A stretch of DNA of 64,000 nt from a bacterium (lineage in GTDB: Bacteria > Planctomycetota > Planctomycetia > Isosphaerales > Isosphaeraceae). The position numbers and the translations under genes are program-made. This document shows, in pieces, positions 8,995 through 18,271 of the stretch (position 1 is its first letter; each line of letters opens with the position of its first letter). A model generated the notes under the pieces. The model was not told the DNA's origin. It saw only the letters and a list, made by a program, of their open reading frames with translations, and made no database searches. The stretch covers positions 310,001 through 374,000 of the forward strand of contig WGMM01000007.1 in the NCBI GenBank assembly GCA_016125085.1, read 5' to 3'.

Positions 8995-11970
8995 TCAACC
9001 GCAGCCCATCGAATTGCCGCAATTGAAGCATCGATAGCAGGTGCCGCAGCGAACCGTCAGGCTGCCGCAGTTGTCACAGGCAGGGGCGTCGCTCTGGAAT
9101 CGGGCGAATTGTTCCTGCTGGATCGTCGAGCTGGTGATTTCCGTACGGACGGTACGGGTTTCGAGCGTGCTGACCGGAACGACGACCGGTGCCACGCCAT
9201 AATTCGGTGCGGCGGCAGGTTGAGCCGTCACGATCTGCGGCTGGGGAGCCGGTGCCGCGATGGACTCGACGGCGGATTCGATCTGATCCCGCTGGGGCGC
9301 GTTGGCTTCCCGGTAACCGGGGATGAACTGAATGCCGAGCCAGCGGAAGATGTAGTCGGTGATGCTCTTGGCGATCGGGATGTCCGGGTTTCTGGTGAAA
9401 CCGGAAGGCTCGTAGCGGCCGTGAGCGAACTTCTTGACGAACACTTCCAGCGGCACGCCGTATTGCAGGCCCATGGAAACCAGGGTACCGATGACGTCCA
9501 TCAGGCCGCCGACGGTTGACCCTTCCTTGGCCATGGTGATGAAAAGTTCGCCCGGCTGGCCGTTCTCGAAGAAGCCGACCGTGATGTAGCCTTCGTGACC
9601 CTGAATGTCGAACTTGTGCGTCGTACTGTGACGCGTGTCCGGCAGGCGGATCCGCCGGGGCTGGGGCGTATTGACGACCTGCGGAGCTGGTGCCGGAGCC
9701 GGCGCTGCCGCGGCGACCGCAGCCTGCTCGGCTGCTTTTTCGGCCTTGGCGGCTTCTTCCTTCGACGATTCGCTCGATGTGCTGACCGGCTGGCTGCCCT
9801 TGGACCCGTCGCGATAGATCGCCAGAGCTTTGAGACCCAGCTTCCAGCCTTCCAGGTAAGCGTTCCGGATGTCGGCGACCGTGGCTTCCTGCGGCATGTT
9901 GACCGTCTTGGAAATGGCGCCGGACAGGAACGGCTGCACGGCGGCCATCATCTTGATGTGGCCGCGGTAGTGGATCGACCGGCCACCGCCCGCGGGCGGG
10001 AAGGCACAATCGAATACCGGCAGATGTTCCGGCTTGAGGCCGGAAGGGCCTTCGATCGTGTCGTTCTTGTCGATGTAGTCGAGGATCCTGGCGATCGTCG
10101 GCTCATCGTAGCCCAGCGTACGCAGGGCCATCGGCACGGTACGGTTGACGATCTTGAGCATGCCGCCGCCGGCCAGGCTCTTGTACTTCACCAGTGCGAT
10201 GTCCGGCTCGACGCCGGTCGTGTCGCAGTCCATCATGAAAGCGATGGTGCCGGTCGGTGCGAGCACGGTCACCTGGCTGTTGCGGAAGCCGTTCGAACGG
10301 CCCAGATCGATGACTTCGTTCCAGAGCTGGCGGGCAATCGTCAGCAGCTCGGGCGGGCAGCTCGGACCGATATTCTCGACGGCGTCGCGGTGCAGCTGCA
10401 TGACGCGGTTCATCGGCTCGCGATTCAGGGCATAACCTTCGAAAGGCCCGATGAAGCCGGCGATTTCGGCCGAGGTACGGTATGCCTCGCCGTGCATGAT
10501 CGAAGTGATCACGCCAGCAAGGTCGCGGCCTTCGTCCGAGTCATACGGTCTGCCGGAGGCCATGATCAGGCTGCCGAGATTGGCGAAGCCCAGACCCAGC
10601 GGGCGGAAGCTGTGGCTGTTCAGGGCGATCCGGTCGGTCGGGTAGCTGGCCCGGTCGACCAGGATTTCCTGGGCGGTGATGAACACGCGACAGGCGGAGC
10701 GGAACAGCTCGCCGTCGAAGGTGCCGTCTTCGCGACGGAACTTCATCAGGTTCAGGCTGGCCAGGTTGCAGGCCGTGTCGTCCAGGAACATGAATTCCGA
10801 GCAGGGATTCGAAGAGTTGATCGGCGCGGTGTTCGAACAGGTGTGCCAGCGCTGGATCGTATCTTCGTACTGCATGCCAGGGTCGCCGCACTGCCAGGTG
10901 CCTTCGGCGATGGCGTCCATCAGGTCGGCGGCGGGCATGGTTTCCATCGGCTTGCCGGTGGTGACGGCCCGTGTCGTCCAGGATCCGCCGTTTTCGACGC
11001 CGCGGAGGAATTCGTCGGTGGCCCGTACCGAGAGATTGGCGTTCTGGAAGTTGACGGAACTGTAGGCTTCACCGTTGAAGTTCGCGTCGTAGCCCTGGCG
11101 GATCAGGGCGAGGGCCTTGTTCTCCTCGTTGGACTTGCAGCGGATGAAGTCCATGATGTCCGGGTGCCAGACCTTGAGAGTCTGCATCTTGGCGGCACGG
11201 CGGGTCTTGCCGCCGGACTTGATGACCGACGCGATAGCGTCGTAGACCTTCATGAAGCTGACGGGCCCGGAGGGCTTGCCGCCGCCGGAGAGCTTTTCGC
11301 GGCTGGAACGGAGCGTGGAAAGATCCGTGCCCGTGCCCGAGCCGTACTTGAACAGCATCGCCTCACTCATGGCCAGACGCATGATGTCGGGCATGTCGTC
11401 CGAGACGCTCTGGATGAAACAGGCCGAACCTTGCGGAAACTTGTAGGCGTCCTGGGCCGGAACGACCGTTCGCGTTTCTTCGTCCCAGCGCCAGTTGTTC
11501 GCCGGACCTTCGATGCCGTACTGGTCATGCAGGCCGACATTGAACCAGACGGGCGAATTGAACGAACCGTACTGATGCACGAGCAACGTGGTCAGTTCGT
11601 CGTAGAATGTGTCCGCATCGGCCGAAGTCGCGAAGTAGCCGTCTTCGAGACCCCAGTCGGTCAGGGTGCGGGATACGCGATGCACGAGCTGACGAACGCT
11701 GCGCTCACGTTCCGAGGTTCCGTTCTCGCCATAGAAGTACTTGCTGGCGACCACGTTCGTGGCCAGCTGACTCCAGCTTTTGGGGAACTCGCAGTCGGTC
11801 TGCTCGAAGATGACCTTGCCTTTTTCGTCCTTGATCGCCGCCGTCCGCTGCTCCCATTCCACTTGAGAGAAGGGGTCCACGCCCACCGTGCTGAAAACCC
11901 GCTCGAAGTGCAGGCCCGGACGGCCGGGGCGATTGCCGGTGTTCGATCTCTTGTCGCCAACGCTTGCCAT
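8995..11970 (-). CDS. nrdJ: Adenosylcobalamin-dependent (class II) ribonucleotide reductase
   Basis: This 991-residue enzyme makes deoxyribonucleotides from ribonucleotides with a B12-generated radical, independent of oxygen. The redox cysteine lies in GSACFIQ. The catalytic loop is NPCSE, followed by TACNLASLN with the partner cysteine, and the barrel continues with MDCDTTGVEPD. A low-complexity Ala/Pro linker separates it from the C-terminal TSCPD-like region. The extreme C terminus is a Cys-rich zinc-ribbon-like tail (CDNCGSL, CGTCYRCFNCG) that shuttles reducing equivalents. The ATG at 11970 has a GGAG site. The gene stands alone, with a terminator behind it and more than 600 bases of unassigned sequence in front. 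No class I subunit genes lie in the window. Confidence 0.97.
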   Translation of the reverse strand: MASVGDKRSNTGNRPGRPGLHFERVFSTVGVDPFSQVEWEQRTAAIKDEKGKVIFEQTDCEFPKSWSQLATNVVASKYFYGENGTSERERSVRQLVHRVSRTLTDWGLEDGYFATSADADTFYDELTTLLVHQYGSFNSPVWFNVGLHDQYGIEGPANNWRWDEETRTVVPAQDAYKFPQGSACFIQSVSDDMPDIMRLAMSEAMLFKYGSGTGTDLSTLRSSREKLSGGGKPSGPVSFMKVYDAIASVIKSGGKTRRAAKMQTLKVWHPDIMDFIRCKSNEENKALALIRQGYDANFNGEAYSSVNFQNANLSVRATDEFLRGVENGGSWTTRAVTTGKPMETMPAADLMDAIAEGTWQCGDPGMQYEDTIQRWHTCSNTAPINSSNPCSEFMFLDDTACNLASLNLMKFRREDGTFDGELFRSACRVFITAQEILVDRASYPTDRIALNSHSFRPLGLGFANLGSLIMASGRPYDSDEGRDLAGVITSIMHGEAYRTSAEIAGFIGPFEGYALNREPMNRVMQLHRDAVENIGPSCPPELLTIARQLWNEVIDLGRSNGFRNSQVTVLAPTGTIAFMMDCDTTGVEPDIALVKYKSLAGGGMLKIVNRTVPMALRTLGYDEPTIARILDYIDKNDTIEGPSGLKPEHLPVFDCAFPPAGGGRSIHYRGHIKMMAAVQPFLSGAISKTVNMPQEATVADIRNAYLEGWKLGLKALAIYRDGSKGSQPVSTSSESSKEEAAKAEKAAEQAAVAAAAPAPAPAPQVVNTPQPRRIRLPDTRHSTTHKFDIQGHEGYITVGFFENGQPGELFITMAKEGSTVGGLMDVIGTLVSMGLQYGVPLEVFVKKFAHGRYEPSGFTRNPDIPIAKSITDYIFRWLGIQFIPGYREANAPQRDQIESAVESIAAPAPQPQIVTAQPAAAPNYGVAPVVVPVSTLETRTVRTEITSSTIQQEQFARFQSDAPACDNCGSLTVRCGTCYRCFNCGNSMGCG

Positions 11971-12564
11971 TTCTGGTTCTCCGAACAGTCCTAGTTTCGG
12001 GGGAAGCCACCAATTGACCGGGGGAGCTTATCGCCCTGACTTGTCCGTGCTTTTCGCCATATGCCGGGACTTCCTCACAAATCCATGAGTTCCCGAGCGA
12101 TACGACCACGAAGACCCGCCAAGACCCCGGTCATCCTCCTCCCACATTCCGCAAGTGAAGCATCGCTGATCCGTTCGATCGATAACCACGTTCGAACAGG
12201 CGACTCCGTTCATGCGTCCTTGAAGACTCTCCGGCAATACTCGAAGTATAACTCATGGAGTCCTCAGGGAGTCTGTCGATCCATCCGGCAAACGACTCTC
12301 TTCACGACATCTTAAGATCAAAACTCCTCCTTTCAAGAATATTCCGCACGATCACTTCAACCCATACCACCATTGTGACTTGCGTTCATGGAATTTCAGG
12401 CGCCCGCCAACCCCGCGGACCCCTGTTGAACAATTCCGAACGCATCCGGTGAACCGCTGTAACACGGTACGGAATTACACTCTGCCCGACAGGGCCTGGA
12501 TCGTCAAGATGAATGTGTATGAATTTTCACCGAATTCACCTGATGACACCGCAAACTTCACGCA
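11971..12564. other. Long intergenic region upstream of nrdJ
   Basis: About 600 bases lie between nrdJ and the rplU terminator, with only short low-quality reading frames. I looked on both strands for a B12-box (cobalamin riboswitch) and for paired NrdR boxes and could not find either. Short GAGTC/GACTC repeats occur near 12225-12300. The promoter and any regulation remain unassigned. Confidence 0.4.
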
Positions 12565-12610
12565 GAAAGAAAAGCGAAACGGTCGAGCCGTGAATGGCTC
12601 GACCGTTTCG
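12565..12610 (-). terminator. Rho-independent terminator of rplU
   Basis: A perfect 15-bp stem (12575-12589 with 12596-12610) and a 6-base loop are followed on the minus strand by CTTTTCTTTCT. It lies just past the rplU stop. Confidence 0.93.
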
Positions 12611-12638
12611 TGAATCTAGCGAAGATGTGCAGGCGGGG

Positions 12639-12953
12639 TCAGGCGCTGATGCCCGTGATTTCGATGGCCGTCAGCGGTTGACGGTGCCCCGTTCGCTTGC
12701 GGTGATTCTTCCGGCGGCGGAACTTCTGGATCACGATCTTCTTGTCTTTGAACTGGCGCACGATCTTGGCTTCGACCTTGGCACCGGCGACCGTCGGGGC
12801 GCCGAACTTCGCGTCCCCCTCGCCAGCGATCAGCAGAACCTTTTCGAACGTCAAAGCCGAGTCGGGTTCGCCGGCGCGGAAATCCACGACGATCTTATCG
12901 CCGACAGCCACGCGATACTGGTGGCTTCCATCTTCGAAAATCGCGTACATCAT
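12639..12953 (-). CDS. rplU: 50S ribosomal protein L21
   Basis: This 104-residue ribosomal protein has the family's characteristic opening (MYAIFEDGSHQYRV). Further family sequence follows: VLLIAGEGDAKFGAP, then the basic KKIVIQKFRRRKNHRKRTGHRQ that binds 23S rRNA. The ATG at 12953 follows a GGGG site; the next ATG, at 12950, gives the more usual N terminus and may be the real one. L21 is normally followed by rpmA (L27) in bacteria. Here a strong terminator follows directly, so the usual rplU-rpmA operon is broken. An inverted repeat lies 80-115 bases upstream. Confidence 0.97.
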   Translation of the reverse strand: MMYAIFEDGSHQYRVAVGDKIVVDFRAGEPDSALTFEKVLLIAGEGDAKFGAPTVAGAKVEAKIVRQFKDKKIVIQKFRRRKNHRKRTGHRQPLTAIEITGISA

Positions 12954-13035
12954 CAATCCCCGGGTCCATGACCCGTGCTCGGAACTTTCGATCCAATCCG
13001 TGCCCCAATCGCACTGTGCCGCGAACTCTTGTGAT

Positions 13036-13068
13036 GCCGTAAAGGTTGAGAAAATCTCACCTTACGGC
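13036..13068 (-). promoter_or_regulatory. Inverted repeat between apbE and rplU
   Basis: GCCGTAAAGGTTGAG (13036-13050) and CTCACCTTACGGC (13056-13068) pair almost completely, with two small bulges and an AAAAT loop. It may be an apbE terminator (no T-run follows) or a hairpin in the rplU leader, where ribosomal-protein autoregulation often acts. The choice is open. Confidence 0.4.
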
Positions 13069-13212
13069 GGTTCGCGAGGGAGCCGGAACCCAAACCCGCT
13101 ATACGGTATCAGGTTGCCTGGCACCACTATCTTCGGGCACTTGACCTAAAATTCTTACCATATTCGCGTATGTTTCGCAAGCGCAATCGACGTGGCTGCA
13201 AAGCCGTTGTGG

Positions 13213-14262
13213 TCATTCCCGGGGCAGGGTGTCGAATGCCCGGTTCGTGCGTTGTTCGGCATGACGGTCCCCGGTCAATTCGAGCCAGGAGACCGCCAGA
13301 GGCGGAGCGTTTCGTAATTTCCCCGTCAACTCAGGGCCATTCACCCCCAGCAAATAAAGTGATGTGGCGTATGCATCTGTGGCCGATCCGTCCTGGCTGA
13401 TCACGGTGACGGTGGCTCGCCGGGTGACACCGAAGCCGGTTCGCGGATCAACGATATGACTGTAGCGTCGTCCATCGATTTCGACGAAGCGTTCGGCGTC
13501 ACCACTGGTGGAGATCGTCGCGTCGCGAAGTCTCAGTCGTACCAGCGGCAGATCGGAGTTCGGGTTCAGGCCCGCGACTTCCACCGCCCAGCCTTTTTGG
13601 CCTGGAGGGGGACTGCCCAGGGCGATGTCACCCGCGACCGCGACCAGCGCGCTTTCGACTCCGAGCTTCCTGAGAACCTGAAGGGCCGCCGCCGCCGCGT
13701 AGCCTTTGGCGATTCCGCCCAGGTCGATCCGTGTTCCGGGTTCCAGCGCGATTTTCCGTCCTGGCTCAATTCGCCGGATGCGTTCGAAACCGACCTGTTC
13801 GCGTGCCTTCGCAAGATTGTCGGCCGAAGGGAGTTTCTTTTCGCGAAAGGCTCTGCGCCACTGGCGGATCAGTGGGGCGGCGGTTACGTCGAACGCGCCG
13901 CCGGTTGAGCGCGAAATCGATTCGGCCCTGGTCAGGATGTCGAAAAGGTCCTGGCTGACTTCGACCGGTTCGGCCGGTCCTTCGGCGAAGTGATTGACGA
14001 GTCGCATCAGTTCGCTGCCGTTGTCGTAATCGCTGAAGCTCTTGTCGAGTTCGGCGATCCGGGCGAAGGCGGCTTCGACCGCGCGCTTGGCGACCTGTGG
14101 TTCGGTCGTGTATAACAGGATACGTACGCGAGCGCCCATGTGCGTCTCGACGAATTCGAGGCGTTCCGGTTCGGTCCGAACCTGTCGAGAAGCCCCGAAC
14201 GCCGTCACGACGAAAAGCGCCAAGGCCGCGAAACATCCCGCGGCGATCCACCGTCGTTTCAT
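13213..14262 (-). CDS. apbE: FAD:protein FMN transferase (ApbE)
   Basis: This 349-residue exported flavin transferase attaches FMN to Thr residues of target proteins such as Na+-translocating NADH:quinone reductase and Rnf subunits. It begins with an N-terminal membrane or signal segment (CFAALALFVVTAFG). The ApbE core has HMGARVRILLY, IDLGGIAKGYAA (the Mg/FAD-binding signature), SALVAVAGDIALG, YSHIVDPRTG and DAYATSLYLLG. No flavinylated client protein is in the window. It is transcribed divergently from the SUMF1-fold gene, with only 48 bases between the start codons, so the two probably share a control region. The start ATG agrees with the signal segment. Confidence 0.95.
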   Translation of the reverse strand: MKRRWIAAGCFAALALFVVTAFGASRQVRTEPERLEFVETHMGARVRILLYTTEPQVAKRAVEAAFARIAELDKSFSDYDNGSELMRLVNHFAEGPAEPVEVSQDLFDILTRAESISRSTGGAFDVTAAPLIRQWRRAFREKKLPSADNLAKAREQVGFERIRRIEPGRKIALEPGTRIDLGGIAKGYAAAAALQVLRKLGVESALVAVAGDIALGSPPPGQKGWAVEVAGLNPNSDLPLVRLRLRDATISTSGDAERFVEIDGRRYSHIVDPRTGFGVTRRATVTVISQDGSATDAYATSLYLLGVNGPELTGKLRNAPPLAVSWLELTGDRHAEQRTNRAFDTLPRE

Positions 14263-14310
14263 GAACCTTCCCGCCTCATCCTGGTATCTGACGTTTCCGG
14301 AATCACGATC

Positions 14311-15411
14311 ATGACGAGCCTGTCCGAAGTCCGGGCGTTCCTTCGCGGTCGCCGCCGCTACGATTTCCTGAGATCCCCGGTCCTGGCCGCATCGATCTGC
14401 TTGAGTATCGCCGGCACGGCACTGGCTCAGGTTCCGCCTCCGTCCAAAATACAGGTCGATCCGCTGCCGGCCGACATGAAGCCCTATACGGAAACCATAC
14501 CCGGAACGAATTTCACGATCGAGATGGTTCCGGTGCCGGGGGGCATTTACTGGATCGGCTCACCCGAATCCGAGAAAGGCCGTGGCGATGACGAGGGGCC
14601 GCAACGCCCGATCCGCATTGAGCCGTTCTGGATGTCGAAGCACGAAATCACCTGGGACATCTACGACATCTATTCGTTCTCGCTGGATATCAAGCGAAAA
14701 GAGAAAACCGGCGTAAATCTCGCAGCGCAAAGCGATAAGGACAAAGCCGCCGATGCTGTGACGCGTCCGACGCCGCCCTATGCCGATATGACGTTCGGCA
14801 TGGGCCACGACAATCAGCCGGCGATCTGCATGACGCACCACTCGGCGATGGAGTGCACCCGCTGGTTTTCGACGCTCTTCACCAAACAATACCGTCTGCC
14901 CACAGAGGCTGAATGGGAATGGGCGGCCAGGGGCGGCACCACGACGGCGTATTCGTTCGGCGACGATCCCGCGAAGCTTGGCGAATACGGCTGGTATGTC
15001 GAAAACGCCGAAACGCCCCAGAAGGTCGGTCAAAAGAAGCCGAACCCCTTCGGCCTGCACGATATGCATGGCAACGTGGCGGAATGGGTTCTGGATCATT
15101 ACGTGGCCGACGCCTACGAAAAACTGCCCGCCGACAAGGCCAGCGATAACCCGGTGCAGATGCCGGACAAGAGTGAATATTCTTACGTAGCCCGCGGCGG
15201 TTCGTGGGACGACGACCCCGAGATGCTCCGAAGCGCGGCCCGAAGGGGATCTGACAAGGAATGGTCTGTGCAGGACCCGCAGCGTCCGCAGTCGATCTGG
15301 TGGCATACGGACGCCACTTTCGTCGGCTTCCGCGTAATGCGGGCTTACAAGCCGAAGCCGGGCCTGGACGACTTCAAGTCGCCGATCGTTAAGCAAAAGG
15401 GTACGAAGTGA
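14311..15411 (+). CDS. Secreted SUMF1/FGE-fold protein lacking the FGE cysteine pair
   Basis: This 366-residue protein has a signal peptide (ICLSIAGTALAQ) and then a formylglycine-generating-enzyme-sulfatase domain: IEMVPVPGGIYWIGS, FWMSKHEITWD, RLPTEAEWEWAARGG, GLHDMHGNVAEWV, RGGSWDDD and FVGFRVMRA. In true FGEs the copper-binding cysteines lie just after the RGGS motif. Here that stretch reads RGGSWDDDPEMLRSAARRG, with no Cys, so it is probably not a formylglycine generator. Proteins of this fold without the cysteines serve as ligand-binding or other modifying enzymes. A terminator separates it from the downstream sulfatase, so co-transcription is unlikely. Confidence 0.9.
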   Translation: MTSLSEVRAFLRGRRRYDFLRSPVLAASICLSIAGTALAQVPPPSKIQVDPLPADMKPYTETIPGTNFTIEMVPVPGGIYWIGSPESEKGRGDDEGPQRPIRIEPFWMSKHEITWDIYDIYSFSLDIKRKEKTGVNLAAQSDKDKAADAVTRPTPPYADMTFGMGHDNQPAICMTHHSAMECTRWFSTLFTKQYRLPTEAEWEWAARGGTTTAYSFGDDPAKLGEYGWYVENAETPQKVGQKKPNPFGLHDMHGNVAEWVLDHYVADAYEKLPADKASDNPVQMPDKSEYSYVARGGSWDDDPEMLRSAARRGSDKEWSVQDPQRPQSIWWHTDATFVGFRVMRAYKPKPGLDDFKSPIVKQKGTK

Positions 15412-15437
15412 TCGTTATCTGATCCGGATCTCATACT

Positions 15438-15482
15438 GCCGGGTTCCTGAGTTCCTTGACGACTCTGGAAACCCGGCTTTTC
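15438..15482 (+). terminator. Terminator after the SUMF1-fold gene
   Basis: GCCGGGTT (15438-15445) pairs with AACCCGGC (15470-15477), with partial pairing inside the loop. TTTT follows. It starts 26 bases past the stop. Confidence 0.65.
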
Positions 15483-15559
15483 CATTGACGGATCCATTTT
15501 TGCCGGTCAAGAATGAATTTTCCTCACGGATTCCGACCTCACAAGGTATGACTGGTGCA

Positions 15560-17158
15560 ATGACTGTGGCGTCACGAGTTTCGAAACACCTGGTACATTT
15601 CCGCATCGCTGCCTGCTGGACGATTCTATCGCTGGTTTCCTGTATTCAGATTCATGCCGCGTCCGATCGTCCTAACATTCTTGTCTGCATCGCGGATGAC
15701 TGGTCGTGGCCGCATACCTCGATCGCTGGCGAGCCGCAAATCCAGACGCCCACGTTCGAACGCATCGCCCGCGAAGGGCTGCTGTTCCCCCTGGCTTACG
15801 CTTCGGCGCCTTCGTGCACCGCTTCCCGTGGTGCTCTGCTCACGGGGCAATATCACTGGCGGCTGAAGGAAGCGGCCAATCTCCATTCGTTCCTCCGGTC
15901 CGAATTCGAAGTCTATCCTGACGTTCTTGCCCGCAACGGCTACCAAGTCGGCCACATCCGCAAAGGCTGGGGCCCGGGTCGACAGGACATGGGTGGACGA
16001 AAGACGAATCCCGCTGGACCCCGGTTCGCCGATTTCGACGAATTTCTTAAGCTCCGCAAGGACGGGCAGCCCTTCTGCTTCTGGTTCGGCAGCGTCGATC
16101 CTCATCGCCCGTACGAAAAGGGCTCAGGTGTTCGAGCAGGCAAGTATCCCACGGCAGTTCGTGTGCCGCCGACTTTGCCGGACGATCCCGTGGTTCGTGG
16201 CGATATCCTCGATTACTTCCTGGAAATCGAACGATTCGACCGGGAAACCGGCGAAATTCTGGCGAAGCTGGAGCGGGCAGGGGAGCTGGAAAACACGATC
16301 GTCGTCATGACGGCCGACAACGGCTGGCCATTCCCGCGCGGGAAGGCGACCGTTTATGACGCCGGCACGCATGTGCCGCTTGCGATCCGATGGCCGGCAG
16401 GAATTCGGAAACCAGGCCGCGTGATCGACCGGCTGACGAGCCTGACCGACCTGGCCCCGACTTTTCTGGAAGCCGCGGGTGTGCAGGGCTTGGCGGATCG
16501 AACAGGGCAATCGCTCATGCCGGTTTTCGAAGCTGTGGAGGATGACGAAACACAATCAGGCCGAAAGTATCTGATGACCGGCATGGAGCGTCATGTCGCC
16601 TGTCGGGATCTGGGCGAGGGCGTTCCTGGCGGTGGATATCCGATGCGGGCGATTCGGTCGAAGGATCACGTACTGATCCGCAATTTCGAGCCAGGCCGCT
16701 GGCCGATGGGTGACTGGAAGAGCGTTAAGGACGACGGCTCGGACAGTCCCGGTTTCGAACGCCTGGCCGAATCGACGTTCGTGGCTTTCGGCGACTGTGA
16801 CGCATCGCCCACGAAGGCGCTGATGGTGCTGAATCGAAATCGACCGGGATTTGCACCTCGATTCGACACCGCCTTTCGGAAGCGCCCCGAGTGGGAGCTT
16901 TACGACCTGACGAAAGACCCGCATCAGTTGAAAAATCTGGCGCAAGATCCAGCCACGTCAGCGGTGTTCGATGAATTGAAATCGGCCCTGGCCCGTGAGA
17001 TGGTCGCGACACGAGACCCCCGGGCGAACGGCGGCGGTGCGGCGTTCGATCGCTACGAATACCTTGGAAACGCACAAGCGGCGCCATCCGGAGTTCCCGG
17101 AAAAGCCGCGAGGAAAAAGGCCACGAACCGGCCGGAATCGAAGGAAGAAACAAGATGA
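15560..17158 (+). CDS. Type I sulfatase (arylsulfatase A family)
   Basis: This secreted sulfatase is about 530 residues and hydrolyses sulfate esters, probably on sulfated polysaccharides. A signal peptide (WTILSLVSCIQIHA) precedes the N-terminal metal site (ILVCIADDWSWP). The active-site signature SCTASRG carries the Cys that must become formylglycine. SVDPHRPY and MTADNGWPF supply further metal and sulfate ligands. I chose the ATG at 15560; an ATG at 15548 is also possible. The stop overlaps the next gene's start by four bases (ATGA), so sulfatase and sialidase form a translationally coupled pair aimed at sulfated or acidic glycans. Confidence 0.95.
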   Translation: MTVASRVSKHLVHFRIAACWTILSLVSCIQIHAASDRPNILVCIADDWSWPHTSIAGEPQIQTPTFERIAREGLLFPLAYASAPSCTASRGALLTGQYHWRLKEAANLHSFLRSEFEVYPDVLARNGYQVGHIRKGWGPGRQDMGGRKTNPAGPRFADFDEFLKLRKDGQPFCFWFGSVDPHRPYEKGSGVRAGKYPTAVRVPPTLPDDPVVRGDILDYFLEIERFDRETGEILAKLERAGELENTIVVMTADNGWPFPRGKATVYDAGTHVPLAIRWPAGIRKPGRVIDRLTSLTDLAPTFLEAAGVQGLADRTGQSLMPVFEAVEDDETQSGRKYLMTGMERHVACRDLGEGVPGGGYPMRAIRSKDHVLIRNFEPGRWPMGDWKSVKDDGSDSPGFERLAESTFVAFGDCDASPTKALMVLNRNRPGFAPRFDTAFRKRPEWELYDLTKDPHQLKNLAQDPATSAVFDELKSALAREMVATRDPRANGGGAAFDRYEYLGNAQAAPSGVPGKAARKKATNRPESKEETR

Positions 17159-18255
17159 TCGCCGAAATTCGTTCCGGAATTGCCGCCATGTCGCTTGTCT
17201 GCCTCTTTCTGGCGACCGATCTGGTCCCCTGCCGGGCGGCTGAGCCTGTCTTCCGGCGCGTTTTCGGCCCCGAAGTTCCCACTGGCCCCTACAAGCACCC
17301 GGCCTGCCTGGAAGAGCTTTCGAACGGCGACCTTTACATGGTCTATTACGGTGGTGAAGGCGAATACGCTAACGACACGGCCGTGTTCGGAAGTCGCCTG
17401 GCCAAAGGCACTTCGGAATGGACAGCCCCGGTGGCGATCGCTCGGGACCCGCTCCGGTCACTCGGCAACGGCGTGATCTGGCAGGCTCCCGATGGCTGGG
17501 TCTGGATGTTCTACGTTGTGCGGTTCGGTCCGACATGGTCTGACAGCCGCATTCAGGCCAAAGTCTCCAAAGATTTGTGCAAGACATGGTCCGACCCGAC
17601 GGTCGTCAGCTTCGAACGGGGGCTGATGGTTCGCAACCGCCCGATCGTACTGGCCGACGGCAGCTACCTGCTTCCCGCCTATGAAGAAAAAGGCGAAGAC
17701 AAGGAATCGGTAAGCCCTGAGAGCGTATCGACTTGCTTTCGCTTCGACCCGAAGAAACCGGCCGAGGGATGGTCGCGGCTGGGATCGGTCTCGTCAGACA
17801 AAGGCAACATTCAGCCTGCGATCGTCGAACTCGAACCGAACCACCTGATCGCCTATTGCCGGCGCGGAGGCGGATATGGACCGAAATCGTCCGGCTATAT
17901 CGTGGCCTCGGAATCACAGGACGGCGGCAAAACCTGGTCGAAGGGCATCGATACCCAGTTCCCCAACCCGAACTCGGCCGTGGACATGATGAAGCTCAAA
18001 AGCGGCCGAGTCATCCTGCTTTACAACCACAGCATGACGGTCCGAACGCCCCTGAGCGTAGCCATTTCCGAAGACGGCGGCAAAACCTGGCCCTATCGCC
18101 GTGATCTGGCGACGGAATACAACGCCTTCGCGTATCCGATCTTCTTCCAGGCGAAGGATGGCCGGATCCATGCCATTTACACGTCGGATCAGCGCAAGGT
18201 GATCAACCACGCGATTTTCGACGAGGAATGGGCCCTTCAGGGCAAGGCGAAATAA
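17155..18255 (+). CDS. Secreted sialidase-like (BNR repeat) glycoside hydrolase
   Basis: This 366-residue protein has a signal peptide (MSLVCLFLATDLVPCRAA) and a six-bladed propeller of the exo-sialidase/BNR_2 type. Asp-box-like repeats are visible: SKDLCKTWSDP, SQDGGKTWSKG and SEDGGKTWPYR. Between them are conserved pieces such as VRNRPIVLADGSYLLP and YCRRGGGYGP. Exo-sialidases release terminal sialic acid, but planctomycete members may act on other acidic sugars. Its start codon overlaps the sulfatase stop. The miaE gene follows 16 bases after its stop, so the three may be one transcript. Confidence 0.9.
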   Translation: MIAEIRSGIAAMSLVCLFLATDLVPCRAAEPVFRRVFGPEVPTGPYKHPACLEELSNGDLYMVYYGGEGEYANDTAVFGSRLAKGTSEWTAPVAIARDPLRSLGNGVIWQAPDGWVWMFYVVRFGPTWSDSRIQAKVSKDLCKTWSDPTVVSFERGLMVRNRPIVLADGSYLLPAYEEKGEDKESVSPESVSTCFRFDPKKPAEGWSRLGSVSSDKGNIQPAIVELEPNHLIAYCRRGGGYGPKSSGYIVASESQDGGKTWSKGIDTQFPNPNSAVDMMKLKSGRVILLYNHSMTVRTPLSVAISEDGGKTWPYRRDLATEYNAFAYPIFFQAKDGRIHAIYTSDQRKVINHAIFDEEWALQGKAK

Positions 18256-18271
18256 ACGCAGGGCCGCTTCC

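Noticed and set aside
9595-11994. 799-codon open frame antisense to nrdJ, and similar long antisense frames over other genes
   Set aside because: These are mirror frames produced by the GC-rich codon usage of the real gene. They lack start sites, signal sequences and family motifs.
11971-12240. Possible cobalamin riboswitch before nrdJ
   Set aside because: Neither strand shows a recognisable B12-box core, so I do not call one, although the gene product uses B12.
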